From assembly GCF_018398875.1 (NCBI RefSeq), contig NZ_JAGWDK010000013.1:62001-126000 (forward strand): DNA of 64,000 bases. Direction: 5' to 3'. The position numbers and the translations under genes were made by a program. Below are positions 50,418-58,840 of this stretch, in pieces. The notes beneath the pieces are model-generated. The model saw only the letters and a list, made by a program, of their open reading frames with translations, was not told the DNA's origin and ran no database searches. Origin of the DNA: Bradyrhizobium sp. sGM-13. GTDB taxonomy: Bacteria; Pseudomonadota; Alphaproteobacteria; Rhizobiales; Xanthobacteraceae. Position 1 is the first letter of the stretch. Each line of letters opens with the position of its first letter.

Positions 50418-50498
50418 ATGGCTTGGAAAGCACCAAAAATCGCCGAAGTATCGGTCGGCATGGAAATCAACATGTATATGTGCGCCACCCGCAAATAA
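50418..50498 (+). CDS. pqqA: PQQ precursor peptide PqqA
   Basis: 26 aa: MAWKAPKIAEVSVGMEINMY continues with MCATRK. The Glu16-x3-Tyr20 pair (EINMY) is the residue pair crosslinked by PqqE and later excised to build pyrroloquinoline quinone. AAAGGAG lies 6 nt before the ATG. It is first in the operon, 143 nt from pqqB, and the gap holds two hairpins, consistent with PqqA being made in excess over the enzymes. Confidence 0.96.
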   Translation: MAWKAPKIAEVSVGMEINMYMCATRK

Positions 50499-50547
50499 GC
50501 GGCAGCGCGTATCAAATCTCACGCAGGTGGACTTCCAGACCTGACGC

Positions 50548-50601
50548 GTTCCGCGAGAGCGGAACTGTGTCCGAGGTCGGTATCCACCTCGTGGCGTTTT
50601 T
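50548..50601 (+). promoter_or_regulatory. Two hairpins between pqqA and pqqB, second one attenuator-like
   Basis: Hairpin 1: perfect 7-bp stem GTTCCGC/GCGGAAC (50548-50565), GAGA loop. Hairpin 2: CGAGGT (50572-50577) / ACCTCG (50586-50591) with an inner GG/CC pair, followed by TGGCG and five T (50597-50601). The second resembles an intrinsic terminator, so partial read-through could set the PqqA to PqqBCDE ratio. Confidence 0.5.
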
Positions 50602-50641
50602 GGTTTGTATCTTCGAGTTTCCAATCTCCAGGAGACGGATC

Positions 50642-51571
50642 ATGCTTCGCGTCGTCGTCCTGGGCGCCGCGGCGGGCGGCGGCGTTCCGCAGTGGAATTG
50701 CGGATGTCCGGTGTGCCGGAAAGCACGAAGCGACCATCCCGAATTGCGGAGCACCCAGGCCTCGATCGCGGTCAGCGCCGACGGTGAGCATTGGTATCTC
50801 GTCAACGCCTCGCCCGACCTGCGCCAGCAGGTGATCGCAACGCCGCAGCTTCATCCCAGGGCTGGACAGCTCAGGCACAGCCCGATCGCCGGCGTGATCC
50901 TGACCAATGGCGAAATCGACGCCGTCGCGGGACTGTTGTCGATGCGCGAAGGTTCGCCGTTTACGCTCTACGCGCATGAACGGGTCCTTGCGATTCTCAG
51001 ATCCAACAGCATCTTCAATGTGCTGAACGAGAAAAACGTGAAGCGGCAACCGATCGAGGTCGAGAAGGCGTTCGAGCCCGCCCTGCCCGACGGCAAGCCG
51101 TCAGGCATTGAGGTGCTTCCGTTCGCGGTTCCCGGGAAGGGCGCGTGGTATCTGGAAGGCGAGGCGCATCCGGCAGGCGGCGACGGCGCGGGCGACACGC
51201 TGGGCTTGCGGATTCTGGACAAAGGAAGCGGCAAGTATTTCTATTTCCTGGCCGCCTGCGCACGTGTGACCGACGATCTCAAATCGCGCCTTTCAGGCGC
51301 TGCACTGGTGTTTTTTGACGGCACCGTTTGGCGCGACGATGAATTGATCGCAGCCGGCCTCGGAACCAAGACGGGACAAAGCATGGGCCATATTTCGATG
51401 TCGGGCGATCACGGCGCGATCGAGAGCCTCGCTGATCTCGACGTCGGAACGAAGGTGTTCCTGCATATCAACAACTCCAACCCCGCTCTGCTGCGCGGCT
51501 CGGACGAGCGCAAGGCCGTGGAGCAGGCAGGCTGGCACATCCCCGCTGACGGTACGGAGATCAAGCTGTGA
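50642..51571 (+). CDS. pqqB: PQQ biosynthesis protein PqqB
   Basis: 309 aa from the ATG at 50642, with AGGAGA about 6 nt upstream. Metallo-beta-lactamase fold: LRVVVLGAAAGGGVPQWNCG, Cys20-x-Cys22-x2-Cys25 (zinc site special to PqqB), NASPDLRQQ and GVILTNGEIDAVAGLLSMRE in place of HxHxDH. PqqB acts as an iron-dependent hydroxylase on the AHQQ or glutamate-tyrosine intermediate. It overlaps pqqC by 4 nt (GTGA). Confidence 0.95.
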   Translation: MLRVVVLGAAAGGGVPQWNCGCPVCRKARSDHPELRSTQASIAVSADGEHWYLVNASPDLRQQVIATPQLHPRAGQLRHSPIAGVILTNGEIDAVAGLLSMREGSPFTLYAHERVLAILRSNSIFNVLNEKNVKRQPIEVEKAFEPALPDGKPSGIEVLPFAVPGKGAWYLEGEAHPAGGDGAGDTLGLRILDKGSGKYFYFLAACARVTDDLKSRLSGAALVFFDGTVWRDDELIAAGLGTKTGQSMGHISMSGDHGAIESLADLDVGTKVFLHINNSNPALLRGSDERKAVEQAGWHIPADGTEIKL

Positions 51572-52347
51572 ACGTCGTCGCTGCACCCGCAATGACTGCC
51601 CTATCGATCGGCAAGGGCATTACGCTCAACACCGCTGAGGAGCTGGAGGCAACCCTCCGTCATATCGGCGCGACGCGCTATCACAGCTTGCATCCGTTCC
51701 ACCGGCTGTTGCATGGCGGCAAGCTCAACAAGGGACAGGTGCAGGCCTGGGCACTGAACCGCTATTATTACCAGAGCACGATCCCGCTGAAGGATGCGAT
51801 GGTGATCTCCCGGTTCCGCGACCGTGCGACCCGGATCGAATGGCGGCACCGCATCGAGGATCACGACGGCGATGTGGGCAGCGAAGGCGGCATCGAGCGC
51901 TGGCTCAAACTGACCGAGGGGCTCGGTCTCGACAGCGCCTATGTGGAATCGACCGAAGGCATCCTGCCGGCAACGCGATTTGCGGTGGAGGCCTATGTGC
52001 ATTTCTGCCGCGACAAGACGCCGCTGGAGGCAATCGCTTCCTCACTTACGGAACTGTTCGCGCCGAACCTGCACGAGGAGCGCATCTCCGGGATGCTGCA
52101 GCACTATGATTTCGTCAATCCTGACATCATGAGCTATTTCAGCCGCCGCCTGACCCAGGCGCCGCGCGACGCCGGTTTTGCGCTGGAATACGTCAAGACG
52201 AACGCAAAAACGCCGGCGGAGCGCGAGGCGGTCTGCAACGCGCTGATCTTCAAGACCAACGTGCTATGGGTTCAGCTCGACGCGCTGTATCATGCCTATG
52301 TCGAGGGCCACATACCGCCCGGGGCATTCGTGCCCCAAGGAAGCTAA
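51568..52347 (+). CDS. pqqC: Pyrroloquinoline-quinone synthase PqqC
   Basis: 259 aa from a GTG at 51568 that overlaps the pqqB stop. All-helical PqqC fold with RYHSLHPFHRLLHGGKLNKG, QVQAWALNRYYYQSTIPLKD and RIEWRHRIEDHDGD; the His/Arg/Tyr residues lining the AHQQ pocket lie in these segments. It performs the final ring closure and eight-electron oxidation without a metal. A GTG start with coupling to pqqB is the natural choice; ATG alternatives would remove conserved sequence. Confidence 0.95.
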   Translation: MNVVAAPAMTALSIGKGITLNTAEELEATLRHIGATRYHSLHPFHRLLHGGKLNKGQVQAWALNRYYYQSTIPLKDAMVISRFRDRATRIEWRHRIEDHDGDVGSEGGIERWLKLTEGLGLDSAYVESTEGILPATRFAVEAYVHFCRDKTPLEAIASSLTELFAPNLHEERISGMLQHYDFVNPDIMSYFSRRLTQAPRDAGFALEYVKTNAKTPAEREAVCNALIFKTNVLWVQLDALYHAYVEGHIPPGAFVPQGS

Positions 52348-52378
52348 CGAGGAAACCGACAAAAGGAACTAGCGATCG

Positions 52379-52690
52379 ATGGCTTTGAGCCGCAACATCA
52401 GTGTCAGCGAGACGAGCCGGCCGAAATTGCCGCGCCACGCCCGCTTGAAGTTCGATGAGACGCGGCAGGTCTGGGTGATCCTGGCGCCGGAGCGGGTGCT
52501 GGCGCCGGATGAGATCGCAGTCGAGGTGCTGCAACTTTGCGACGGCGTACGCAGCGTCGCCGACATGGTCGATCAGCTTGCAGCCAAATACGCCGCGCCG
52601 CGCGAGGCGATTTTGACCGACGTCATCGCCATGCTGCAGGACCTCGCCGACAAAGGCTTTCTGACCGAAGCGCGTGAGAAGACGTCATGA
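52379..52690 (+). CDS. pqqD: PQQ peptide chaperone PqqD
   Basis: 103 aa, slightly longer than typical (~90 aa). A winged-helix RiPP recognition element: RLKFDETRQVWVILAPERVL, VLQLCDGVRSVADMVDQLAA and VIAMLQDLADKGFL. It binds the PqqA leader and presents it to PqqE. It overlaps pqqE by 4 nt (ATGA), so the two partners are translated together. Confidence 0.95.
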   Translation: MALSRNISVSETSRPKLPRHARLKFDETRQVWVILAPERVLAPDEIAVEVLQLCDGVRSVADMVDQLAAKYAAPREAILTDVIAMLQDLADKGFLTEAREKTS

Positions 52691-53895
52691 CCGACATTCT
52701 CGCAGACGGCAAAACAGCCAGCGCAGCGCCCAGTGACGGGCTCGCGGTGCTCGAACAGAGGCGTTCGACCGCGGAGACGTTCGGCATTCCGCTTGCCGTG
52801 CTCGCCGAACTGACGCACCGCTGCCCGCTGCAGTGCCCCTATTGCTCCAACCCGGTTGAGCTCGACCGCGGCAGCAGCGAATTGACTACAGAAGAATGGA
52901 AGAAGGTCTTGAGCGAGCTCGCCGAAATCGGCGTGCTGCAAATCCATTTCTCGGGCGGCGAGCCGACCGCGCGCAAGGACTTGGTGGAATTAGTGCAGCA
53001 CGCGACCGATGTCGGGCTGTACAGCAATCTCATTACCTCGGCGGTGCTGCTGAACAGGGAAAAGCTTTCGGCGCTCGCCGATGCCGGGCTCTGCCATGTG
53101 CAGATCAGCTTCCAGGGTAACGAGCCGATCGTAGCCGACCGCGTTGCAGGGCTGAAAAATGCGCATGAGAAAAAGCTTGAAGTCGCTAAATGGACGCGTG
53201 AACTCGACCTGCCGCTGACGGTCAACGCGGTCATGCACCGCCAGAACCTGCACCAGCTCTCCGACATCATCCAGATGGCGGTCGATCTCGACGCCGACCG
53301 GCTCGAGGTCGCCAACGTCCAATATTACGGCTGGGCCTTGAAGAACCGCGCGGCGCTGATGCCGACGCTCGAACAGATCGAGGAAACCAGCCGGATCGTC
53401 GAGGAAGCCGCGACGCGCCTGAAGGGCAGCCTCGCCATCGACTATGTAGTGCCGGATTATTACGCGCTGCGGCCGAAGAAGTGCATGGGCGGCTGGGGCC
53501 GGCAGTTCTTCAACATCTCGCCCGCGGGCAAGGTGCTGCCCTGCCATGCCGCGGAAAGCATCACCGGGCTCGAATTCGAATCCGTCCGCTCAAACCACTC
53601 GATTGCCTGGATCTGGCAGAACTCGGAAGCCTTCAACCGCTATCGCGGCACCGGCTGGATGCCCGAGCCGTGCAAGAGCTGCGAGTTCCGCGAGATCGAT
53701 TTCGGCGGCTGCCGCTGCCAGGCGTTTGCGCTGACAGGTGACGCCGGAAATACCGATCCGGCCTGCACGCTCTCGCCGCGGCATGAAGAGATCTTCAAGA
53801 CCGCCGAGCGCGAGGCCGCCGCGCACCAGGACCGCTTTCTCTACCGCAATTTCGCCGGCGGCACGCTGGAGACGGAAGGCGAGCATGGCGCCTGA
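52687..53895 (+). CDS. pqqE: Radical SAM enzyme PqqE (PqqA glutamate-tyrosine crosslinker)
   Basis: 402 aa. Radical-SAM cluster C46-x3-C50-x2-C53 (CPLQCPYC), then IHFSGGEPTARKDL, and a C-terminal SPASM domain binding two auxiliary clusters: KCMGGWGRQFFNISPAGKVL, CHAAES, CKSCEFREIDFGGCRC and the last Cys in DPACTL. It forms the C-C bond between Glu and Tyr of PqqA. The 3' end overlaps the hydrolase gene by 11 nt. Confidence 0.96.
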   Translation: MTDILADGKTASAAPSDGLAVLEQRRSTAETFGIPLAVLAELTHRCPLQCPYCSNPVELDRGSSELTTEEWKKVLSELAEIGVLQIHFSGGEPTARKDLVELVQHATDVGLYSNLITSAVLLNREKLSALADAGLCHVQISFQGNEPIVADRVAGLKNAHEKKLEVAKWTRELDLPLTVNAVMHRQNLHQLSDIIQMAVDLDADRLEVANVQYYGWALKNRAALMPTLEQIEETSRIVEEAATRLKGSLAIDYVVPDYYALRPKKCMGGWGRQFFNISPAGKVLPCHAAESITGLEFESVRSNHSIAWIWQNSEAFNRYRGTGWMPEPCKSCEFREIDFGGCRCQAFALTGDAGNTDPACTLSPRHEEIFKTAEREAAAHQDRFLYRNFAGGTLETEGEHGA

Positions 53896-54871
53896 TGCCG
53901 ACGCCGGCAAATCCATCAAACGCGCCGACCCCTTTGCGCCGCTGACATCGGAGCAACTCGCGGTCGGCGAAGGCCACGACGTCTATGTCGAGAGCATCGG
54001 CCGGCCTGATGGCATTCCGGCGGTCTATCTGCATGGCGGGCCCGGCAGTGGCTGCCAGCCCGATCATCGCCGGCTGTTCGATCCCGAACGTTTTCATGCT
54101 GTGCTGTTCGACCAGCGCGGTGCCGGACGAAGCCGCCCCAAGGGTCGTCGCGAAGCCAACACTCTGCCGCATCTGATCGCCGATATGGAAATGATCCGCG
54201 AGAAGTTCGGCTTTCAGCGCTGGATGGTCGTCGGCGGCTCCTGGGGGGCGACGCTGGCGCTGGCCTATGCGCAGGCCCATCCCGATCGCGTCAGCGGCAT
54301 CGTGCTTCGCGCCACTTTCCTGGGCACATCAGAGGAAATCGAGAACGGTTTTCTAAAAGTGCTGCCGCGGTTCTATCCCGGCCTTTACGACGACTTCATG
54401 AGCGTGCTGCCGGAAGCCGAGCGCACGGAACCGCTGCAGGCCTACTTCCGCCGCATCCTCGATTCCAATCCCGATGTGCATATTCCTGCCGCGCGGGCAT
54501 GGGGCGAAACCGAACGGATACTTTCCGAACACACGCCTAACCGCACGCGCCTCGACCACTCAACGCTGAACTCGTCGCGTAACATGCCGACGACGCCGTT
54601 TATGGAAGCGCACTATTTCGCCAATGACTGCTTCATGAAGCCGGATCAACTGATAGCCGAAGCGGCCAAGCTTGCCGGCGTTCCCGGCATCATCGTGCAA
54701 GGCCGTTACGATCTGCTTTGTCCGCCCGCGACCTCGCACGCGCTTGCAGCAGTTTGGCGCGAGGCCGAAATCCGCTTTGTCGAGGGCGCCGGCCACACGC
54801 TGTACGATCCCGGCGTCCGCGACGCCGTGATGAAGGCGATCGCGGACATGGCGTCCCAAGCCAGCAAATAG
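53885..54871 (+). CDS. pip: Proline-iminopeptidase-type alpha/beta hydrolase in the pqq operon
   Basis: 328 aa from the ATG at 53885, which lies inside the last codons of pqqE. S33-family prolyl iminopeptidase pattern: YLHGGPGSGCQPDHRRLFDP (oxyanion HGGPG at 50-54), FDQRGAGRSRPKG, nucleophile Ser119 in GGSWGATLALAY, Asp near 275 (GRYDLLCPP) and His near 303 (GAGHTLYDPG). It should remove N-terminal proline. Its overlap with pqqE suggests a role linked to PQQ, for example trimming of the processed PqqA remnant in place of PqqF; that is inference. Confidence 0.93.
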   Translation: MAPDADAGKSIKRADPFAPLTSEQLAVGEGHDVYVESIGRPDGIPAVYLHGGPGSGCQPDHRRLFDPERFHAVLFDQRGAGRSRPKGRREANTLPHLIADMEMIREKFGFQRWMVVGGSWGATLALAYAQAHPDRVSGIVLRATFLGTSEEIENGFLKVLPRFYPGLYDDFMSVLPEAERTEPLQAYFRRILDSNPDVHIPAARAWGETERILSEHTPNRTRLDHSTLNSSRNMPTTPFMEAHYFANDCFMKPDQLIAEAAKLAGVPGIIVQGRYDLLCPPATSHALAAVWREAEIRFVEGAGHTLYDPGVRDAVMKAIADMASQASK

Positions 54872-54881
54872 GAACAAGAAA

Positions 54882-55547
54882 ATGCCGATCGCCGGAAGGG
54901 GCATGCTGCTGACGTCGATGAATATCGATGCCGAGCACGAAGCCGAGTTCAATCGCTGGTACGATCGCGAACATCTCGAAGAGCGCGTCGCCATCGACGG
55001 CTTCCTCGAAGCCCGCCGCTACGTCGCCCACGACGGCAACCCGAAATATCTCAGCCTCTATTCCACAAAAACCTTCGAGGTGCTGGACAGCCCGGCCTAC
55101 CGTGCCGCGCTCGCCAACCAGACGGCGTGGTCGAAAGCTAACATTGCCCGCTTCCAGAACATGATCCGGGCGGTGGCGCGCATCACGATCAGCCGCGGCA
55201 CCGGCCGCGGCGCCGCGCTCGGCATTGTCAGGTTGCGGCCCACCGGCGATGGCGAGGAGAAACTGCGCGCCGCGCTGAGCGAACAGCTCGATCCCGTAGA
55301 GCTTGACGGTATTATTTCCCTGCACCTGCTCGAGAGCGACCCGGCGCTGTCGAAGCCGATCACCGATGATCCCTCCGCGCCCAATCCCGGCGCCGGCGAC
55401 TGGTTCGTGCTGATCGATGCGACCGATGTCGGCGCGGTGCCTGCGGCCATGCTACGCCTTTCCGGCAATATCGCGTTGAAGCCGCTGATCATCTCGAGCG
55501 GAATCTATCGGCTGATGTGGGATCTGGCGAAGAGCGATATCGGCTAG
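54882..55547 (+). CDS. EthD-like / DUF4286-type two-repeat protein
   Basis: 221 aa, starts 10 nt after the hydrolase stop. Two ferredoxin-like alpha/beta repeats: the first with GMLLTSMNIDAEHEAEFNRW and YDREHLEERVAIDGFLEARR (the NRWYDxEHLxxR EthD pattern), the second with LGIVRLRPTGDGEEKLRAAL, DGIISLHLLESDPAL. No signal peptide. Last gene of the pqq transcript. Function unknown; members often bind or dismantle small aromatic or dicarbonyl compounds. Confidence 0.8.
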   Translation: MPIAGRGMLLTSMNIDAEHEAEFNRWYDREHLEERVAIDGFLEARRYVAHDGNPKYLSLYSTKTFEVLDSPAYRAALANQTAWSKANIARFQNMIRAVARITISRGTGRGAALGIVRLRPTGDGEEKLRAALSEQLDPVELDGIISLHLLESDPALSKPITDDPSAPNPGAGDWFVLIDATDVGAVPAAMLRLSGNIALKPLIISSGIYRLMWDLAKSDIG

Positions 55548-55828
55548 GCATTTTCCCCGCTGCCGATGGTCGCGCATGTTCGTGAACCCGGTTGGCGGCT
55601 TGATCGCGGCGTTTCGGAACGGTAACTAGCGATGCCGCTCCGTAAAAGCCCGGTGAAGGCGTTGTTAACGCGATGTCGAGTAAACCGGTGGCCAAGATTG
55701 CTTTCTGGCATGAATTGCTGGTCCGGAGCGGGTCCGCACGATTAGTGCTTGCGCCAGGCGGCTTTAATTCTTCTTCTCGTAACGGTCGAATGCCTTGATA
55801 AGGCAGGTGAGAACTTCTGCCAAAGTCT

Positions 55829-56590
55829 CTAGGGCGTGGACTCATAAGCGCGGAGCCACAGCCTGATTGACGCAAGTTGCACGAAGGCGAGGTAGTTGGC
55901 GGCCAGCTTGTCGTAGCGCGTCGCAACCCGACGGGATTGCTTGATCCGGTTGAAGAAACGCTCGATCCGGTTGCGGTCGCGGTAGAGATAAGGGCTGAAG
56001 CAGATCGGATTACTGCGATTGCGTTTTGGCGGGATGTTAGCCCATGCGCCTCGCCGCACGGCGAGCTCCCTAATCCAATCGGCGTCATAGCCACGGTCGG
56101 CCAGCAGCATCGCTTTCGGCTTCAAGCGAGAGAGGAGTTTGCTGGCGAGCCGGTTGTCATGAGCCTCACCGGCTGTCAGCGCAAGCCGCACTGGCAGGCC
56201 ATTGGTATCGACCAGCGCATGAATCTCACTGGTCAATCCGCCACGCGACCGTCCCATCAATTGCCGCTAGTTGCTCTTGATGCAGGCTACATGCTGATGC
56301 ACGCGGACAATTGACGTATCGATCATCTGGACAGCCGCGTCATGGGCGGCGGCCAAGGCATCTATGATACCGCTCCAGACACCGGCCCGCCGCCAGCGAA
56401 CGAAGCGATTGTAGCAAGTGGTGTAGGGGCCAAAGGCACCCGGCAGATCGCGCCAAGGCGCCCCGGAGCGCAGAACCCAGAAAATACCGTTGAGGACACG
56501 CCGGTCATTGACCCGAGGGACGCCGCGCGGCTTGTTCGGCAGCATTGACTTAATGGCAGTCCATTCATGGTCGGTGAGTTCGTAGCGCAT
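55829..56590 (-). pseudogene. IS5-family transposase interrupted by one in-frame TAG
   Basis: From the ATG at 56590 the frame runs MRYELTDHEWTAIKSMLPNK, AGVWSGIIDALAAAHDAAVQ (DDE region, IDTS), to IKSN, then TAG at 56267-56269, and continues in the same frame with RQLMGRSRGGLTSEIHA, LADRGYDADWIREL (second Asp) and RIERFFNRIKQSRRVATRY (Glu). Family members read NQRQ here, so CAG to TAG is the likely change. The interrupted protein would be 253 codons. Both halves are otherwise intact, so the loss is recent. Confidence 0.85.
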
Positions 56591-56622
56591 GATTCCCCCA
56601 CGATTTGGAGCTTGAATCACGG
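55829..56622 (-). mobile_element. IS5-family insertion sequence (about 0.8 kb)
   Basis: One transposase frame on the minus strand with related ends: CGTGGACTCATAAGC near the left end and, reversed, CGTGATTCAAGC near the right end (GCTTGAATCACG on plus at 56610-56621). The match is imperfect, so limits are good to roughly 5-10 bp; no certain target duplication is seen. Size and transposase fit the IS5 family (IS427/IS1031-like groups). Confidence 0.75.
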
Positions 56623-56794
56623 TTCGGCGGCCATCTCAACTGGTCGCTACGCACCCGAAAGCGGACTCGTTGTGCTCAATCTGAGTTCTTGGAGTTTTGA
56701 CCCGGAACGGCCCACAAGCGGCCGCGCCTATAACCTCGTGGCAAGCATAGAGGTTGGCAGCTTCTGGGGAGGAGCGGAAGAGCGATCGACAGCC

Positions 56795-57583
56795 CTATCC
56801 GGGCCGACGGCCGACGATCGCATTCGCGTGCGCCTCGATCGAGACACGCCCACTCGCCTCGATAGGCACCTGCTCACGAACCCGAGACTTGAGTTGCGTC
56901 ACGTCGGCTGTCGCCATCGTTGTGAGCATCGGAGCGAGATTGGGCGCCGCGATCGTAGTGGACCAATAGTCCTCGAAATCGTCGAACGTTCGTCGCGTGC
57001 GAAGAACGCGCGCTTCGATATCGGCGAAACCCGCCCGTGTCCACAGCGCATGTAGTCCTTCGGGCGTCGAGGCTTCCGCTTTCGGGGCCCGCGGTGGCGT
57101 GAACCCCATGCCTTTCATCTCGATTATGATGGCCTCCGACGGGCCGCCGCCGCTGACGACGTCCCAGATATAAGCGGCCGCGAGACCTCCCGGCCGCACG
57201 ACGCGAGCCATTTCAGCGACCCCACTGGCAGGGTCCGGAATGAAAAATACAACGAGCGCCATTACGGCCGCATCGAAGGTGCCATCGGCAAATGGCAAGG
57301 CCATTGCATCGCCCTGTCGAAACTTCGCGACAGGTGTCGCCAGCCGCTCTCGTGCAAAGGCCAGCTGACCTTCCGAGGGATCCACGCCTTCGACGGTCAT
57401 TGGGGCGCAGTGCTCGACCAGCAACTGTGTAAACGCGCCATTGCCACAACCGATGTCGACCCATCGCAAATTGGGCGGGGGCGAGAGCCAATCAATAAAA
57501 GCGCGTCCGGCCAGTCCACTCCACTTGCCCATCATCCGTTCATAGACGGCGCCGTCATCGAACTTGATCGTCGGCGCGGACAT
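56795..57583 (-). CDS. Class I SAM-dependent methyltransferase carried between IS sequences
   Basis: 262 aa from the ATG at 57583, with GAGGTGA about 8 nt upstream. SAM-binding motif RWVDIGCGNGAFTQLLVE near 40-57, the acidic loop VEGVDPSEGQLAFARER and post-motif RQGDAMALPFADGTFDAAVM, the Methyltransf_11 pattern. Substrate unknown. It is flanked by an IS5-family element on the left and an inverted IS remnant on the right, with an intact frame, so it may have been brought in as cargo. Confidence 0.88.
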   Translation of the reverse strand: MSAPTIKFDDGAVYERMMGKWSGLAGRAFIDWLSPPPNLRWVDIGCGNGAFTQLLVEHCAPMTVEGVDPSEGQLAFARERLATPVAKFRQGDAMALPFADGTFDAAVMALVVFFIPDPASGVAEMARVVRPGGLAAAYIWDVVSGGGPSEAIIIEMKGMGFTPPRAPKAEASTPEGLHALWTRAGFADIEARVLRTRRTFDDFEDYWSTTIAAPNLAPMLTTMATADVTQLKSRVREQVPIEASGRVSIEAHANAIVGRRPG

Positions 57584-57639
57584 TGGGTCACCTCGCTGCG
57601 TATTCGCGCGTCTCACGAACGTCGGCTCCGGACACAACA

Positions 57640-57732
57640 ACGCGCTACGATAAGCTGGCTGCCAGTTACCTTGCCTTCGTACAGCTTGCGTCAATCAGGC
57701 TCTAGCTACGCTCTTATGAGTCCGCGCCCTAG
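57640..57732 (+). mobile_element. Inverted 3' remnant of an IS5-family transposase
   Basis: Plus-strand translation gives RYDKLAASYLAFVQLASIRL, stop, LRSYESAP and stop, matching the last 31 codons of the IS5 transposase at 55.8 kb (RYDKLAANYLAFVQLASIRL, W, LRAYESTP) but with TAG for the Trp codon. Ends GAGTCCGCGCCCTAG, the same terminus as the complete element in reverse. Opposite orientation to the full element. Confidence 0.8.
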
Positions 57733-57733
57733 T

Positions 57734-58708
57734 TCATTGACCGGCGGTCTTGAGTACCGGCGTCCAACGGGCGACTTCACGAACGACCAGCTCCTGCAGG
57801 GCGTCAGGCGCGCGGCCGGCCCGGTCCGGGATCTCGCTGCCAAGATCGAGCAGTCGCGCGCGTGTGCCTTCGTCATCGAGGGCTTTGACAAGCGCCTCGT
57901 TCAGTTTGCCGACCACGTGTTGTGGAGTACCCTTTGGAGCAAATAGCGCAATCCAAGCAGAGACCTCGAACTCCGGCAGGCCGCCCTCCCTGGTCGTTGG
58001 GACATCCTTCATGGCCGCCGAACGTTTGGCCGTCGCGATACCGAACGCCTTGAGCGTGCCCGCCTGAATATGCGGCGCAACGTTTACAATCTGGTCACAG
58101 CCAAAATCGACGTGTTCCGCAATAAGGTCGTTGATGGACGGCCCTGTGCCGCGGTAGGCCACCCGAGCAGTCTTTGTCCCTATGATCCATTGGAGAAGAG
58201 TGCATGTCGTGTGAGAAACTGAGCCGACGCCGGCATGCGCTTCAACTACCTTGTCCTGGTTCTTTCTCACGTAGTCGACGAACTCGCGGAGATTGTTGGC
58301 TGGAAATGTCTTCCTGGCGATGATCACGATCGGTGTGGTAACCATCAGTCCGATGGGAGTAAAGTCCTTAGCCGGATCGTATTTCAGGTTGGGATACTGC
58401 GCCGGCGCTGCACCATGTGTTCCCATATTACCCAACATGATGGTGTATCCATCTGCGTCTGCTTGCGTGACACGGCTGATAGCGCTCGTGCCGCCAGCCC
58501 CAGCAGAATTCTCCACGACGATCGGTTGGCCCAGCGTCCTGGCCATATGCGTCCCGATGAGGCGTACGACCGTGTCGCCGGGGCCGCCGGGGGCGAACGG
58601 AACGATCAAAGTAATCGCTCGCTCCGGGAAAGCGGCCGCCGCCGGAATAGCACCGGCAACAAGCGCCAACGCGGCTATGCCTGATCTTACGGTGCTAATT
58701 GGCTTCAT
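57734..58708 (-). CDS. Bug-family substrate-binding protein, divergent from a LysR gene
   Basis: 324 aa. The ATG at 58708 is 8 nt from AAGGAGA; an upstream ATG at 58714 touches that site and is unlikely. Signal peptide (GIAALALVAGAIPAAAAFPE), then AITLIVPFAPGGPGDTVVRL and NSAGAGGTSAISRVTQADAD, typical Bug sequence. Periplasmic solute receptor, probably for a carboxylate. Its stop codon lies 2 nt from the end of the IS remnant. The divergent LysR gene would be its normal regulator but is frameshifted. Confidence 0.88.
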   Translation of the reverse strand: MKPISTVRSGIAALALVAGAIPAAAAFPERAITLIVPFAPGGPGDTVVRLIGTHMARTLGQPIVVENSAGAGGTSAISRVTQADADGYTIMLGNMGTHGAAPAQYPNLKYDPAKDFTPIGLMVTTPIVIIARKTFPANNLREFVDYVRKNQDKVVEAHAGVGSVSHTTCTLLQWIIGTKTARVAYRGTGPSINDLIAEHVDFGCDQIVNVAPHIQAGTLKAFGIATAKRSAAMKDVPTTREGGLPEFEVSAWIALFAPKGTPQHVVGKLNEALVKALDDEGTRARLLDLGSEIPDRAGRAPDALQELVVREVARWTPVLKTAGQ

Positions 58709-58840
58709 CGTCATTCTCCTTGCCTGCGATGTCCAAGATAGGATGTCTGAGGCCCCCCGACCCTGTATGCGCGACAAGAGACGCACAATGCGGAATGTGC
58801 TAAGTGTGCCTCAGGCGCAGCCGAAGGTACGTCCCTAACG

